DNA of 21,976 nt from NCBI GenBank assembly GCA_016789295.1, contig JAEUQL010000009.1, forward strand, positions 1-21,976. Reading direction: 5' to 3'. Shown one piece after another: positions 7,184-14,335 of this stretch. Made by a program: the position numbers and the translations under genes. The stretch's first letter is position 1. Every line of letters starts with the position of its first letter. Under the pieces are notes generated by a model. That model worked only from the letters and a program-made list of their open reading frames with translations. It did no database searches and was not told the DNA's origin. Origin of the DNA: Blastocatellia bacterium (GTDB taxonomy: Bacteria; Acidobacteriota; Blastocatellia; Chloracidobacteriales; JADJPF01).

Positions 7184-8605
7184 ATGTTTGATTCGCTCTC
7201 GGATAAACTTAAAAAGGTACTAAAGAACCTACGTGGTGGACAGGACAAACTGACACCTGAGCACATAGACATTGCCATGAAAGAGATTCGCATGGCACTG
7301 CTTGAAGCTGACGTCAACTTCAAAGTAGTCAAGCAGTTTGTAGACACTGTCAAAGAGAAGGCTGTTGGACAAGAGGTCTTGGAAGCACTTTCTCCTGAAC
7401 AACAAGTAGTCAAAATAGTTCGTGACGAGCTTGTCGAGATTCTTGGTGGCAGCAGTTCGAGGTTGGTCTTTCTGCCACGCAATCCCAATGTGGTTATGAT
7501 AGTTGGTTTGCAAGGATCAGGAAAAACAACAACAACTGGGAAACTAGCCAAGTTTTTGTCAAAAAATCAAGGCAGGCACCCACTTCTTGTCTCTGTAGAC
7601 GTTTATAGACCTGCCGCTCGCAATCAGCTTTCAGTCATCGCTCGTGAGATAGGCGAACCCGTGTTTGAAGCTGCAGAGTTGAACGACCCGCTTGAGATAT
7701 GTCGTTCTGCATTCAAGCATGCCCAACAGACTGGTTATGACACTCTTCTGATAGACACTGCCGGACGTCTGCACATAGACGATCAGTTGATGGAAGAGCT
7801 ACAGGCGATAAAGGCAGAGATGAATCCTGTCGAAACGCTTTTCATAGCTGATGCCATGACGGGTCAAGATGCTGTAAAGAGTGCTTCAGAGTTTCACAAC
7901 AGGATAGGTGTCACAGGCGTCATCTTGACCAAGATGGATGGAGATGCGAGAGGTGGAGCTGCACTTTCGGTCAAAATGGTTACAGGCCAACCGATCAAGT
8001 TTGTTGGTGTTGGTGAAAAATATGATGCTTTAGAACAGTTCTATCCAGACCGTGTTGCTCAACGCATACTTGGCATGGGGGACGTTCTCACTCTTATAGA
8101 GAAGGTTCAACAAGAAGTAGATGAAGAAGAGGCGATGGCTCTCCAGCAGAAAATGATGGAGGACAAATTCACTCTTGAAGACTACCGTGCCCAGTTGAAA
8201 CAGATGGAAAAACTCGGCTCTGTAGACAAGCTCTTGAAGATGCTACCTGAAGGCATGATGAGGAGCTTGATGGGGTTTGTCCCAAAGATCAGTGATGAGC
8301 AAGCAGGTATGATGCAACGCAAGCTCAAGCAGACAGAAGCAATCATCAATTCTATGACTTTCAAAGAGAGAAATAACCATCATATAATCGATGCTTCTCG
8401 TCGTCGCAGGATCGCCAAGGGTAGCGGCACAACTATCAGAGATGTAAACGATCTTCTAGAAGAGTACATACAGATGCGCCGCGTGATGAGAGAGATGATG
8501 CGTGGCGGTCTGCTTGGAGGATTTGGAGGCAAGCTCTTAAGTAGCGTTATGGGTCGTAAATCAAACCGACCCAACTTCACAAAGAAGAAAAAGAAGAAAC
8601 GCTAA
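7184..8605 (+). CDS. ffh: Signal recognition particle GTPase Ffh
   Basis: This 473-residue protein binds 4.5S RNA and signal sequences and delivers nascent membrane proteins to FtsY. The N domain is followed by G-domain motifs: the P-loop GLQGSGKTTT at 108-117, then DVYRPAARNQL, DTAGRLH and TKMDGDARGG. The methionine-rich M domain begins near 295, includes the SRRRRIAKGSGT RNA-binding element, and ends in a lysine tail. I place the start at the ATG at 7184, because MFDSLSDKL is the usual Ffh beginning and GGTGG lies five bases before it; a GTG at 7172 would add four residues. It leads the rightward cluster. No 4.5S RNA gene was recognised nearby. Confidence 0.97.
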   Translation: MFDSLSDKLKKVLKNLRGGQDKLTPEHIDIAMKEIRMALLEADVNFKVVKQFVDTVKEKAVGQEVLEALSPEQQVVKIVRDELVEILGGSSSRLVFLPRNPNVVMIVGLQGSGKTTTTGKLAKFLSKNQGRHPLLVSVDVYRPAARNQLSVIAREIGEPVFEAAELNDPLEICRSAFKHAQQTGYDTLLIDTAGRLHIDDQLMEELQAIKAEMNPVETLFIADAMTGQDAVKSASEFHNRIGVTGVILTKMDGDARGGAALSVKMVTGQPIKFVGVGEKYDALEQFYPDRVAQRILGMGDVLTLIEKVQQEVDEEEAMALQQKMMEDKFTLEDYRAQLKQMEKLGSVDKLLKMLPEGMMRSLMGFVPKISDEQAGMMQRKLKQTEAIINSMTFKERNNHHIIDASRRRRIAKGSGTTIRDVNDLLEEYIQMRRVMREMMRGGLLGGFGGKLLSSVMGRKSNRPNFTKKKKKKR

Positions 8606-8674
8606 AAAATAAAAGCTTAAAGCTTGATTATTTTGTTGACATATATTTAATTTTTGAAATACTGGGAGGAGAAA

Positions 8675-8920
8675 TTGTTAGCTATAAGACTGACAAGAAT
8701 GGGAGCCAAGAAGCGTCCCTTTTACCGCATCGTTGTAACCGAAAAAGAGAACAAAAGAGACGGCAGATTTGTTGAGATAGTTGGTTACTATAACCCTTGC
8801 CGTCAACCAGAAGAAGTAAAGATTAACCACGAGCGCATTGGCTATTGGCTAAAGAGCGGAGCACAGCCAACACTGACTGTACGCAGGCTCCTAAGCGCAC
8901 ACAAAGAAGTAACACAGTAA
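8675..8920 (+). CDS. rpsP: 30S ribosomal protein S16, TTG start
   Basis: This 81-residue S16 binds 16S rRNA early in 30S assembly. From the TTG at 8675 it reads MLAIRLTRMGAKKRPFYRIV, the canonical S16 beginning. The frame also opens at a TTG at 8654, but the strong Shine-Dalgarno GGGAGGAG (8664-8671) lies inside that extension and is correctly placed for 8675, so the shorter form is right. It follows ffh by 69 bases. A TTGACA at 8636-8641 has no good -10, so transcription probably comes from ffh. Confidence 0.96.
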   Translation: MLAIRLTRMGAKKRPFYRIVVTEKENKRDGRFVEIVGYYNPCRQPEEVKINHERIGYWLKSGAQPTLTVRRLLSAHKEVTQ

Positions 8921-8956
8921 CTGCTCTGTAGCGCTCTTTGCATTGCTTGTTTTGCA

Positions 8957-9004
8957 CAAAAAGTAGACTAGATATTGTTAGCCTGCTTTTGGCTAGGCTT
9001 TTTG
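8957..9004 (+). terminator. Weak hairpin with T run between rpsP and khpA
   Basis: CAAAAAG (8957-8963) can pair with CTTTTTG (8998-9004) around an inner TAGCC/GGCTA stem (8979-8983 and 8991-8995). The alternative AGCCT/AGGCT pairing leads straight into five Ts. It may attenuate read-through from the highly expressed rpsP into khpA. The pairing is short and competing folds exist. Confidence 0.35.
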
Positions 9005-9111
9005 GTGCGTAAACCGAAATCCTCAAGATTTTTTTAATGCCTCAGTCTTTGTACAAGTAGAAACGATCAACCGAAAAATATCTGTAATTCAGAAGTTGAC
9101 AGGAGGATCTT

Positions 9112-9351
9112 ATGGGAGAGATGAAGGAACTAATAGAGACTATTTCAAAGGCACTTGTGGATTATCCTGATGAAGTAGAAGTCAAAGAGGTTGAAGGAGA
9201 AGCCACAACTGTACTTGAACTTCGAGTCTCACAGGCCGATCTCGGCAAAGTTATAGGCAAGCAAGGGCGCACAGCTCGTGCAATACGAACCATTCTTGGT
9301 GCTTCAGGCATGAAGCTCAAGAAGCGTTTCGTGCTGGAGATACTTGAATAG
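9112..9351 (+). CDS. khpA: KH-domain RNA-binding protein KhpA
   Basis: This 79-residue protein consists of one KH domain with the GKQG loop at 49-52 in GKVIGKQGRTARAIRTIL. KhpA (formerly YlqC) binds RNA, often as a heterodimer with KhpB, and is conserved between rpsP and rimM in many bacteria. A perfect AGGAGG (9101-9106) sits five bases before the ATG; the next ATG at 9121 would remove three residues. The stop TAG shares its last base with the GTG of rimM, which indicates translational coupling. The 191-base gap before it is the longest in the cluster. Confidence 0.94.
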   Translation: MGEMKELIETISKALVDYPDEVEVKEVEGEATTVLELRVSQADLGKVIGKQGRTARAIRTILGASGMKLKKRFVLEILE

Positions 9352-10016
9352 TGCGCTCCAGACTCAAAACAAGGGTCAAGCAGAAATATAGTAACAATAG
9401 AGAAATACCTGTCTTTGAGAAGGTTAAGTCTCCTTCAAAAGAGATCTCTGCTCTTTCACAAGAGAGTTCAAAAGAAGGAAATTCTGATGCCTATCAATTG
9501 TCAGAAGAGTTGATCTCTGTTGCAAATATAGTTCGACCTCAAGGAATCAGAGGAGAAGTAGTAGCAGAAATAGTTACAGATTTTCCTGAAAGATTTGAGG
9601 TCTTAGACTCTGTTTATCTCTGCTCAAAAGGTGTTCCACTCCAGAGAGCAGAGTTGGAGGGTTTTTGGTTTCACAAAGGGCGCATAGTCTTGAAGTTTTC
9701 CAGCATAGACACACGCGATCAAGCTGAAGCTTTGCGTGGTTTTTCGGTAAAGATTCCTAGATCCTCTCTTGTTGAACTCCCTTCTGACACATACTTTGAA
9801 TTTGACCTCATAGGTTGCAAAGTTGAGACCCTTTCAGGCAACACTTTAGGAAAAGTAAGAGAAATAATGCCAACAGGTGCAGCACCGTTGCTAGTGGTTG
9901 AGTCTGAAGAAGGCAAAGAGATTTTGCTGCCTTTTGCTGATGCCATCTGCCCAACAGTTGATATTGCATCGAAGCTTATAGTTGTAAAACCACCTGAAGG
10001 ACTTTTGGATCTTTGA
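9351..10016 (+). CDS. rimM: 16S rRNA processing protein RimM, long N-terminus
   Basis: RimM binds ribosomal protein S19 and helps mature the 30S head. The conserved core starts near residue 54 (LISVANIVRPQGIRGEV), followed by the RimM beta barrel and then the PRC-barrel near 147-220. At 221 residues it is about 50 longer than usual. The first 50 residues are charged and Ser/Lys-rich, with no recognised domain. The GTG at 9351 overlaps the khpA stop by one base, with GGAG 11 bases upstream. A later TTG within the tail cannot be excluded, but no later in-frame ATG precedes the core. The gene ends in a TTGA overlap with trmD. Confidence 0.93.
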   Translation: MRSRLKTRVKQKYSNNREIPVFEKVKSPSKEISALSQESSKEGNSDAYQLSEELISVANIVRPQGIRGEVVAEIVTDFPERFEVLDSVYLCSKGVPLQRAELEGFWFHKGRIVLKFSSIDTRDQAEALRGFSVKIPRSSLVELPSDTYFEFDLIGCKVETLSGNTLGKVREIMPTGAAPLLVVESEEGKEILLPFADAICPTVDIASKLIVVKPPEGLLDL

Positions 10017-10762
10017 CCCAAACTTTAAATATTGACATACTCACAATCTTTCCTGAAATATTTCAAAGCCCTCTTGAACACGGTATTATTCGAAGAGCTA
10101 AACAGGCTGGTATTGTAACTATTACTCCTCACAACTTGCGCGATTTTACACATGATAAACACCACGTTGTAGATGATCGCCCTTTTGGTGGTGGGGAAGG
10201 AATGGTTCTAAAGCCTGAACCTATTTTTCGAGCTTTAGAGTTTCTTACACATAAGAGTGAACCAGAAAACAGCTCTATTATATTACTAACACCCCAAGGA
10301 AGGACTTTTACACAGTCACTAGCTGTCGATCTCAGCAGGCTCAAACAGATAGTCTTGATCTGTGGACGTTATGAAGGGATAGACGAGCGTGTTAATCAAG
10401 TATTTTCTACGGACGAGGTATCAATAGGAGACTATGTAATATCTGGTGGTGAGTTTGCTGCTCTTGTCATTGTAGATGCAGTCGTTAGGCTTTTACCGAA
10501 TGCTTTAGGTTGCAAAGACTCCACAGCTAACGAGTCTTTCAGCAGTGGGCTACTTGATTGTCCTGTCTACACAAGACCTGCCATTTACAGAGGCTTGGAA
10601 GTACCTGAAGTACTGCAAAATGGAAACCATCGAGAGATTGCCCAATGGCGGCGAAGAAAAGCCCTTGAAAAAACTCTACTAAAACGTCCTGATCTACTTG
10701 ACAAAGCCCCCTTGAGAAAAGAAGATCTAGACCTTATCTCTAAAATTAAAGAGAACAGCTAA
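10013..10762 (+). CDS. trmD: tRNA (guanine37-N1)-methyltransferase, TTG start
   Basis: TrmD methylates G37 of tRNAs that read CNN codons, preventing +1 frameshifting. This 249-residue protein has all family blocks: DILTIFPE at 8-15, FGGGEGMVLKPEP at 58-70, LICGRYEGIDERV at 115-127, and the SAM-binding knot segment SIGDYVISGGE at 137-147. The proposed general-base Asp is at 169. The start is the TTG at 10013, which overlaps the rimM TGA as TTGA and gives the usual short leader before DILTIFP. Translation is probably coupled to rimM. Confidence 0.97.
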   Translation: MTQTLNIDILTIFPEIFQSPLEHGIIRRAKQAGIVTITPHNLRDFTHDKHHVVDDRPFGGGEGMVLKPEPIFRALEFLTHKSEPENSSIILLTPQGRTFTQSLAVDLSRLKQIVLICGRYEGIDERVNQVFSTDEVSIGDYVISGGEFAALVIVDAVVRLLPNALGCKDSTANESFSSGLLDCPVYTRPAIYRGLEVPEVLQNGNHREIAQWRRRKALEKTLLKRPDLLDKAPLRKEDLDLISKIKENS

Positions 10763-10806
10763 AAACGGTTGATTTTCTAATGTCTTCAAGGCAAACTACC
10801 GTTTTT
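10761..10806 (+). promoter_or_regulatory. Hairpin between trmD and rplS, possible L19 leader or attenuator
   Basis: AAAAACGGT (10761-10769) pairs perfectly with ACCGTTTTT (10798-10806), a 9-bp stem closing a 28-base loop and ending in five Ts. It begins inside the trmD stop codon and lies 37 bases upstream of the rplS ATG. It could be an intrinsic terminator or attenuator, or an autoregulatory leader for L19. A TATAAT at 10817-10822 has no good -35. Confidence 0.5.
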
Positions 10807-10843
10807 CATTACACGCTATAATCCACCAGTGAGGTATGGGAAG

Positions 10844-11248
10844 ATGATTCACCCAGTAATTCAGAAAATCGAAGAGGAGCAGAGGCGGTCTATTCCAAAC
10901 TTTTCACCTGGCGACACTATCAAGGTACACGTGCGCATAAAAGAAGGTGACAAAGAAAGAATCCAGGTATTTGAAGGCATTGTAATAGCCAGAAAGCATA
11001 GCGGAGTCAGAGAGACGATAACAGTTCGAAAGACGAGCTTTGGAGTCGGTGTTGAACGTATCTTTCCACTTCATGCCACCATTATCGATCACATTGATCT
11101 GGTCAAGAGAGGCCGCGTCCGTCGTGCCAAACTTTACTATCTGCGTAACTTGCGCGGAAAAGCAGCCAGAATCCGTGAGCTTGACACAAGAATTGTTGAA
11201 GCCAACAAGGCAGCAGCAGCCGAGAGAAGAGCAGCTACAGGCAAATAG
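10844..11248 (+). CDS. rplS: 50S ribosomal protein L19
   Basis: This 134-residue L19 sits at the 30S/50S interface. From the ATG at 10844 it starts MIHPVIQKIEEEQ, as in other L19 proteins; a GTG at 10829 would add five atypical residues. GAGG (10831-10834) lies nine bases before the ATG. The core contains the PGDTIKVHVRIKEG and FEGIVIARK segments. The final 20 or so residues form an Ala/Arg/Glu-rich extension beyond the usual length of about 115, as seen in several phyla. A strong hairpin follows the stop. Confidence 0.96.
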   Translation: MIHPVIQKIEEEQRRSIPNFSPGDTIKVHVRIKEGDKERIQVFEGIVIARKHSGVRETITVRKTSFGVGVERIFPLHATIIDHIDLVKRGRVRRAKLYYLRNLRGKAARIRELDTRIVEANKAAAAERRAATGK

Positions 11249-11264
11249 ATCTTTTCGAGATTCA

Positions 11265-11303
11265 AAACTAGCCAGCAACTACTATTGTTTTGTTGGCTAG
11301 TTT
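11265..11303 (+). terminator. Terminator-like hairpin after rplS
   Basis: AAACTAGCCA (11265-11274) pairs perfectly with TGGCTAGTTT (11294-11303). The stem is strong but is followed by only three Ts, so termination efficiency is uncertain. It marks the end of the ffh-rplS cluster. Confidence 0.6.
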
Positions 11304-11441
11304 ACTGCCGGTCTCTTTTTGATAGATCCTACCTAACAGTTTTTCTACAAAGTAGCCTTAAAATTCTCTTTTATGATGAAGCTATGCAACAGATCTTCAT
11401 TTACTATCTGCTACTGTCTGTTAGACAAGGTTTCTTGTTGC

Positions 11442-11469
11442 TTGACAAAATAACCTGGTCAAATATACT
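11442..11469 (+). promoter_or_regulatory. Sigma70-type promoter for the TPR gene at 11600
   Basis: TTGACA (11442-11447) is a perfect -35 and TATACT (11464-11469) matches five of six -10 bases, spaced by 16. This is the best promoter in the window. It predicts a start near 11476 and a leader of about 124 bases that contains the IS-end hairpin at 11531-11569. Confidence 0.65.
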
Positions 11470-11530
11470 TTCAGGATTTATCACTCTTCGGCAGAAGACC
11501 TCGGCCAAAGGCTTTATCTTGGCGTTGTTC

Positions 11531-11569
11531 TAAGCTGTCCCCATTTTTCAAAACGGGGAGGGTGTCAAC
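11531..11569 (+). mobile_element. Solitary IS200/IS605 right-end fossil
   Basis: From TAAG at 11531 to CAAC at 11569 this segment matches the reverse complement of the tnpB-associated right end at 14971-15010 at 34 of 39 bases, including the position of the tnpB stop codon. The hairpin arms are CCCCATTTT and AAAACGGGG, with one A-C mismatch where the other copy has a perfect stem. No tnpA or tnpB sequence is recognisable before it, so it is a solo end or an eroded remnant. Confidence 0.7.
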
Positions 11570-11599
11570 AAAATTTCTTCCTAGTTAGGAGTATCTTCC

Positions 11600-12379
11600 G
11601 TGTCTTCAGCAAAAACCAAACAAGGAAAGATTAAAGCTGTAGAGGCTAATATACAAGATCCTCTATGGGGAGTCTTGGAAAATTTTGTAGATCTTTTCGA
11701 GAAGAAGAAGCAGACCATAATCTATGCAGCTCTTGGAGTCATTGGGGTTGTTATTATTGGCAGTATCATTTATGGAATAAACAGCTATCAAAAAGGGAAA
11801 GCACAAGAAGCTTTCTCTAAAGCTTTAGAGATCTACAATGCAGAAGTGATCAAACCTGGCACCACTGAAAATGTTAAAAAATCTCAAAAGACATATCTTG
11901 ATGAAAAGCAGAAGTATAAAGAAGCTGCAGAAGCCTTTGATAGAGTCGCAGCAGACCATTCTTCGGTTGCCACACCAGCTCGCTACTATGCAGCCTTGAG
12001 CCGAACACATTTCGATGCCACCAAAGCACAGACGGAGCTTGAACAGCTTTCTAAGCAGTCTTCGGAGGTCAGCGATTTAGCAAAGATGGCCTTGGCCGAA
12101 AGCTACATTGCTGCAAATCAGCTAGATAAGGCCATAGAGACATACAAGCAGATGAAAGAAGGAAGCGCAAAGCTTTCTAAATCGCTTATCTTTTATAACA
12201 TAGGACGTCTCTATGAACGACAAGGCAAGACCAAAGAAGCTGTTGATCAATACTTTCAAGCAGCAAGTACTGATGCTTCCTCTGAAGAAGGCAGACGCGC
12301 CAAGGATCGCTTAGAGTCACTCGATCCAGAAACTGCCAAAAAGCTTCCACCTGAAAAGAAAGAAGAGAGCGATATTTAA
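11600..12379 (+). CDS. Membrane-anchored TPR protein (YfgM-like)
   Basis: This 259-residue protein has a short charged cytoplasmic N-terminus, one transmembrane segment at about 39-60, and an alpha-helical periplasmic region with TPR-type helices (for example near 130-235). The tail is charged (EKKEE). The architecture matches the YfgM/TPR_21 group, which associates with the Sec translocon and periplasmic chaperones in E. coli; that role is inferred here. The start is the GTG at 11600, with AGGAG (11587-11591) eight bases upstream. A good promoter lies at 11442-11469. The next TPR membrane protein follows by 68 bases and may be cotranscribed. Confidence 0.8.
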   Translation: MSSAKTKQGKIKAVEANIQDPLWGVLENFVDLFEKKKQTIIYAALGVIGVVIIGSIIYGINSYQKGKAQEAFSKALEIYNAEVIKPGTTENVKKSQKTYLDEKQKYKEAAEAFDRVAADHSSVATPARYYAALSRTHFDATKAQTELEQLSKQSSEVSDLAKMALAESYIAANQLDKAIETYKQMKEGSAKLSKSLIFYNIGRLYERQGKTKEAVDQYFQAASTDASSEEGRRAKDRLESLDPETAKKLPPEKKEESDI

Positions 12380-12447
12380 GATATATATAGAGAGCCTCTG
12401 TTTTTTTGTGGTAAGGAAAACCTCTTTGGACTTATTATACAGGGGTT

Positions 12448-13734
12448 ATGTCACGTAATATTAAAGCTTCTACACTTGGGCATATTTACAGGCTTCTGCT
12501 TCTTGTTTCATTTACAGCACTGATCTCAGTGTTGGTAAGTCAGGATTATATTTTCCTGATCTTTGGAGCTACTCTCTTTCTGCTCCTTCTAGTCGCTTCT
12601 CGATTTGAGAAAATAACCTTCAATGGCCAAGTTCTAAAAAGATCTGGTCTTTTCGCTTTCTGTGAATCCCTTCTGACTCGACAAAAACAGGCTCTACAGA
12701 TAGAACAGATAGAAATGGTGACAACTGAAGCCATTAGATCAAGGCTTGGAAGAAAGAAGTTCAAGTATGTCTACAAAGTAACTGCTACAGGTGAGGGCAC
12801 ACACATACCTATTATGGTTTCAAGCGGAAAACCTTCCACCAGTTCTGAGCTTGTAAAAAACCTCTTCTCTCTGCTGGATGAAAACAAACTCGATCCACGT
12901 TCAGGTGAACTTAGAGACTACCTCCACCAGCTTGATCAGAAAGAACGCCAAGATGAAGTAATTGAGTTTGTAATTAATACTGAACTCAACGAGTCTAGTG
13001 CAGAGATATACAAGAAACTTCCATCAAAACTTTTAAGAGAGATAGCCAACAGACTAAAGTTAGAAGGGTTTATGCATCAAGCTTTCCATTGTTTCTCGTT
13101 TGCCTACAAACGCGAGCCAGGAAATGCACAGTTGCTTTATGAAATGGCTAGGTTTTTTCGCTCTCTTGGCTCTATTAGCCATCCACGTCTTCTTAGTCGC
13201 TCTGGAGCATGTTTACGGTTGGCTGCTTTTTTAGCAAAAGATGAACCTCGCTTGCTAGAAAGGATAGGAGAAACTCATTTTGAGCAGTTTGAATACAAGA
13301 AAGCTGCCAACTGCTTCTCTAAAGCTCTCTCCATAGACCCAACTCTTTATCGTGCGAATATAGGGCTAGCCGAGATAGCATTGAGAGATGGGAAACTAGC
13401 CCACGTAGCACATTTCTACCAAGCAGCAGCAACCGTTTCCTCTGACAAAGCACAGAAGAATTTGGCTTTGAGAGAAGCAGATTACTACAACAGACTCTGC
13501 AGTGATGAAGACTACTTTGAAGCTGAGATAAGCAGGATTACAAAACTACAAAATTTTCAGTGGGTTAAAAACTCGTCGAGCTTGCTACTTGTAGTTTTCT
13601 GGTTACTTGCAACACTATCTGGATGGTTTTCTCAAGAACTGAAGAGTTTGGCCTGGTCAGCCGTATTATCAACCAGTGTTGTATGGATCGGCTCGATATT
13701 TCTGTCTTCCAGATACAGCCATCGTAACAGTTGA
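12448..13734 (+). CDS. Multi-pass membrane protein with TPR repeats
   Basis: I do not know the function of this 428-residue protein. Two transmembrane segments lie near 14-31 and 34-51. A short beta-rich stretch (55-135) recalls a bacterial PH-like domain but is not certain. An alpha-helical TPR region follows at about 190-345, with clear repeats such as EYKKAANCFSKALSIDP near 290. Two more membrane segments lie near 376-394 and 401-419. The TPR part should therefore be on one face of the membrane, probably cytoplasmic, as a scaffold. The ATG has an AGGGG unusually close, two bases upstream. A strong terminator follows the stop, so with the preceding TPR gene it may form a two-gene unit. Confidence 0.78.
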   Translation: MSRNIKASTLGHIYRLLLLVSFTALISVLVSQDYIFLIFGATLFLLLLVASRFEKITFNGQVLKRSGLFAFCESLLTRQKQALQIEQIEMVTTEAIRSRLGRKKFKYVYKVTATGEGTHIPIMVSSGKPSTSSELVKNLFSLLDENKLDPRSGELRDYLHQLDQKERQDEVIEFVINTELNESSAEIYKKLPSKLLREIANRLKLEGFMHQAFHCFSFAYKREPGNAQLLYEMARFFRSLGSISHPRLLSRSGACLRLAAFLAKDEPRLLERIGETHFEQFEYKKAANCFSKALSIDPTLYRANIGLAEIALRDGKLAHVAHFYQAAATVSSDKAQKNLALREADYYNRLCSDEDYFEAEISRITKLQNFQWVKNSSSLLLVVFWLLATLSGWFSQELKSLAWSAVLSTSVVWIGSIFLSSRYSHRNS

Positions 13735-13762
13735 ACTAAAGCTGGATGGTTTTGCTTTACAG

Positions 13763-13791
13763 AAAAGAGGAGCAATGTGCTCCTCTTTTTT
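13763..13791. terminator. Bidirectional Rho-independent terminator
   Basis: AAAAGAGGAGCA (13763-13774) and TGCTCCTCTTTT (13778-13789) form a perfect 12-bp stem with a 3-base loop, flanked by T runs on both strands. It separates the rightward TPR gene from the leftward nuoI gene. Confidence 0.93.
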
Positions 13792-13804
13792 ACATATTTA
13801 CAAG

Positions 13805-14311
13805 TTATTTGACGTTCATCTGACTATCAATAATTACTACAGGAATTTGGCTTTCCCTGTTTCGATTCTCAAGTAGGTACTCTTTGTCTTTGATAAGATC
13901 GGCAAAGTTAGTAACAGCCATCTCAAAGTTGTGCCCATGCCTTATAGCATCTTTTGGACAAGCCTCTACACAAAATCCACATAGTATGCACTTACCATAG
14001 TCTATGTTGTAGATCTTTGCATAACGCTCCTCAACACTAGATCTCTGCTCATAAGGTCTCAGGTCTTCTGTTGCTTCAATATAGATGGCATCAGCAGGAC
14101 ACGCTGCAGAGCAGAGGAAACAGGCTACACAACGCTCTTTGCCATTCTCATCGACGTTGAGGTAGTGTTCACCCCTGTAGGCTGAAAAGACCTCTACAGG
14201 CTCATCTGGATACTGATTGGTCAACTTCTCTTTAGGAATATAACTCAATGTAACTTTCAGACCCTGAGTCAAAGCCTTCACGGTCTCAACTACTTCACCT
14301 ATAATCGACAT
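13805..14311 (-). CDS. nuoI: NuoI-type 2x[4Fe-4S] ferredoxin subunit, second copy
   Basis: This 168-residue protein is an NADH-quinone oxidoreductase subunit I (NuoI/TYKY) type. Two cluster-binding motifs are seen, CVACFLCSAACP near 61-72 and CILCGFCVEACP near 107-118, followed by the NFADLIKDKEYLL-type C-terminal segment. In complex I these clusters (N6a, N6b) pass electrons towards quinone at the membrane arm junction. GGGAG lies six bases before the ATG. It is downstream of a second NuoI-like gene by 24 bases. No other nuo gene is in the window, so membership in complex I is inferred; a related hydrogenase or Mrp-linked complex is possible. Confidence 0.88.
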   Translation of the reverse strand: MSIIGEVVETVKALTQGLKVTLSYIPKEKLTNQYPDEPVEVFSAYRGEHYLNVDENGKERCVACFLCSAACPADAIYIEATEDLRPYEQRSSVEERYAKIYNIDYGKCILCGFCVEACPKDAIRHGHNFEMAVTNFADLIKDKEYLLENRNRESQIPVVIIDSQMNVK

Positions 14312-14335
14312 GCTAAGCTCCCTTAAACAAAGTAT

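Noticed and set aside
7063..7551. 162-codon leftward frame across the start of ffh
   Set aside because: It lies antisense to the conserved N and G domains of Ffh and looks like a shadow frame rich in Ser and Thr.
8636..8664. TTGACA upstream of rpsP as a promoter
   Set aside because: No acceptable -10 lies at 16-18 bases, and the implied start would fall on the Shine-Dalgarno.
9017..9035. Short AAATC/GATTT hairpin followed by Ts before khpA
   Set aside because: It is only five AT-rich pairs, too weak to call a terminator.
10904..11278. 124-codon leftward frame across rplS
   Set aside because: It is antisense to the conserved L19 core and Cys/Ser-rich, typical of a shadow frame.
11285..11533. 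82-codon rightward frame ending at the TAA that aligns with the tnpB stop position
   Set aside because: The protein shows no TnpB features such as the zinc ribbon or NRDHNAA motif, so I cannot call it a tnpB remnant even though its stop aligns with one.
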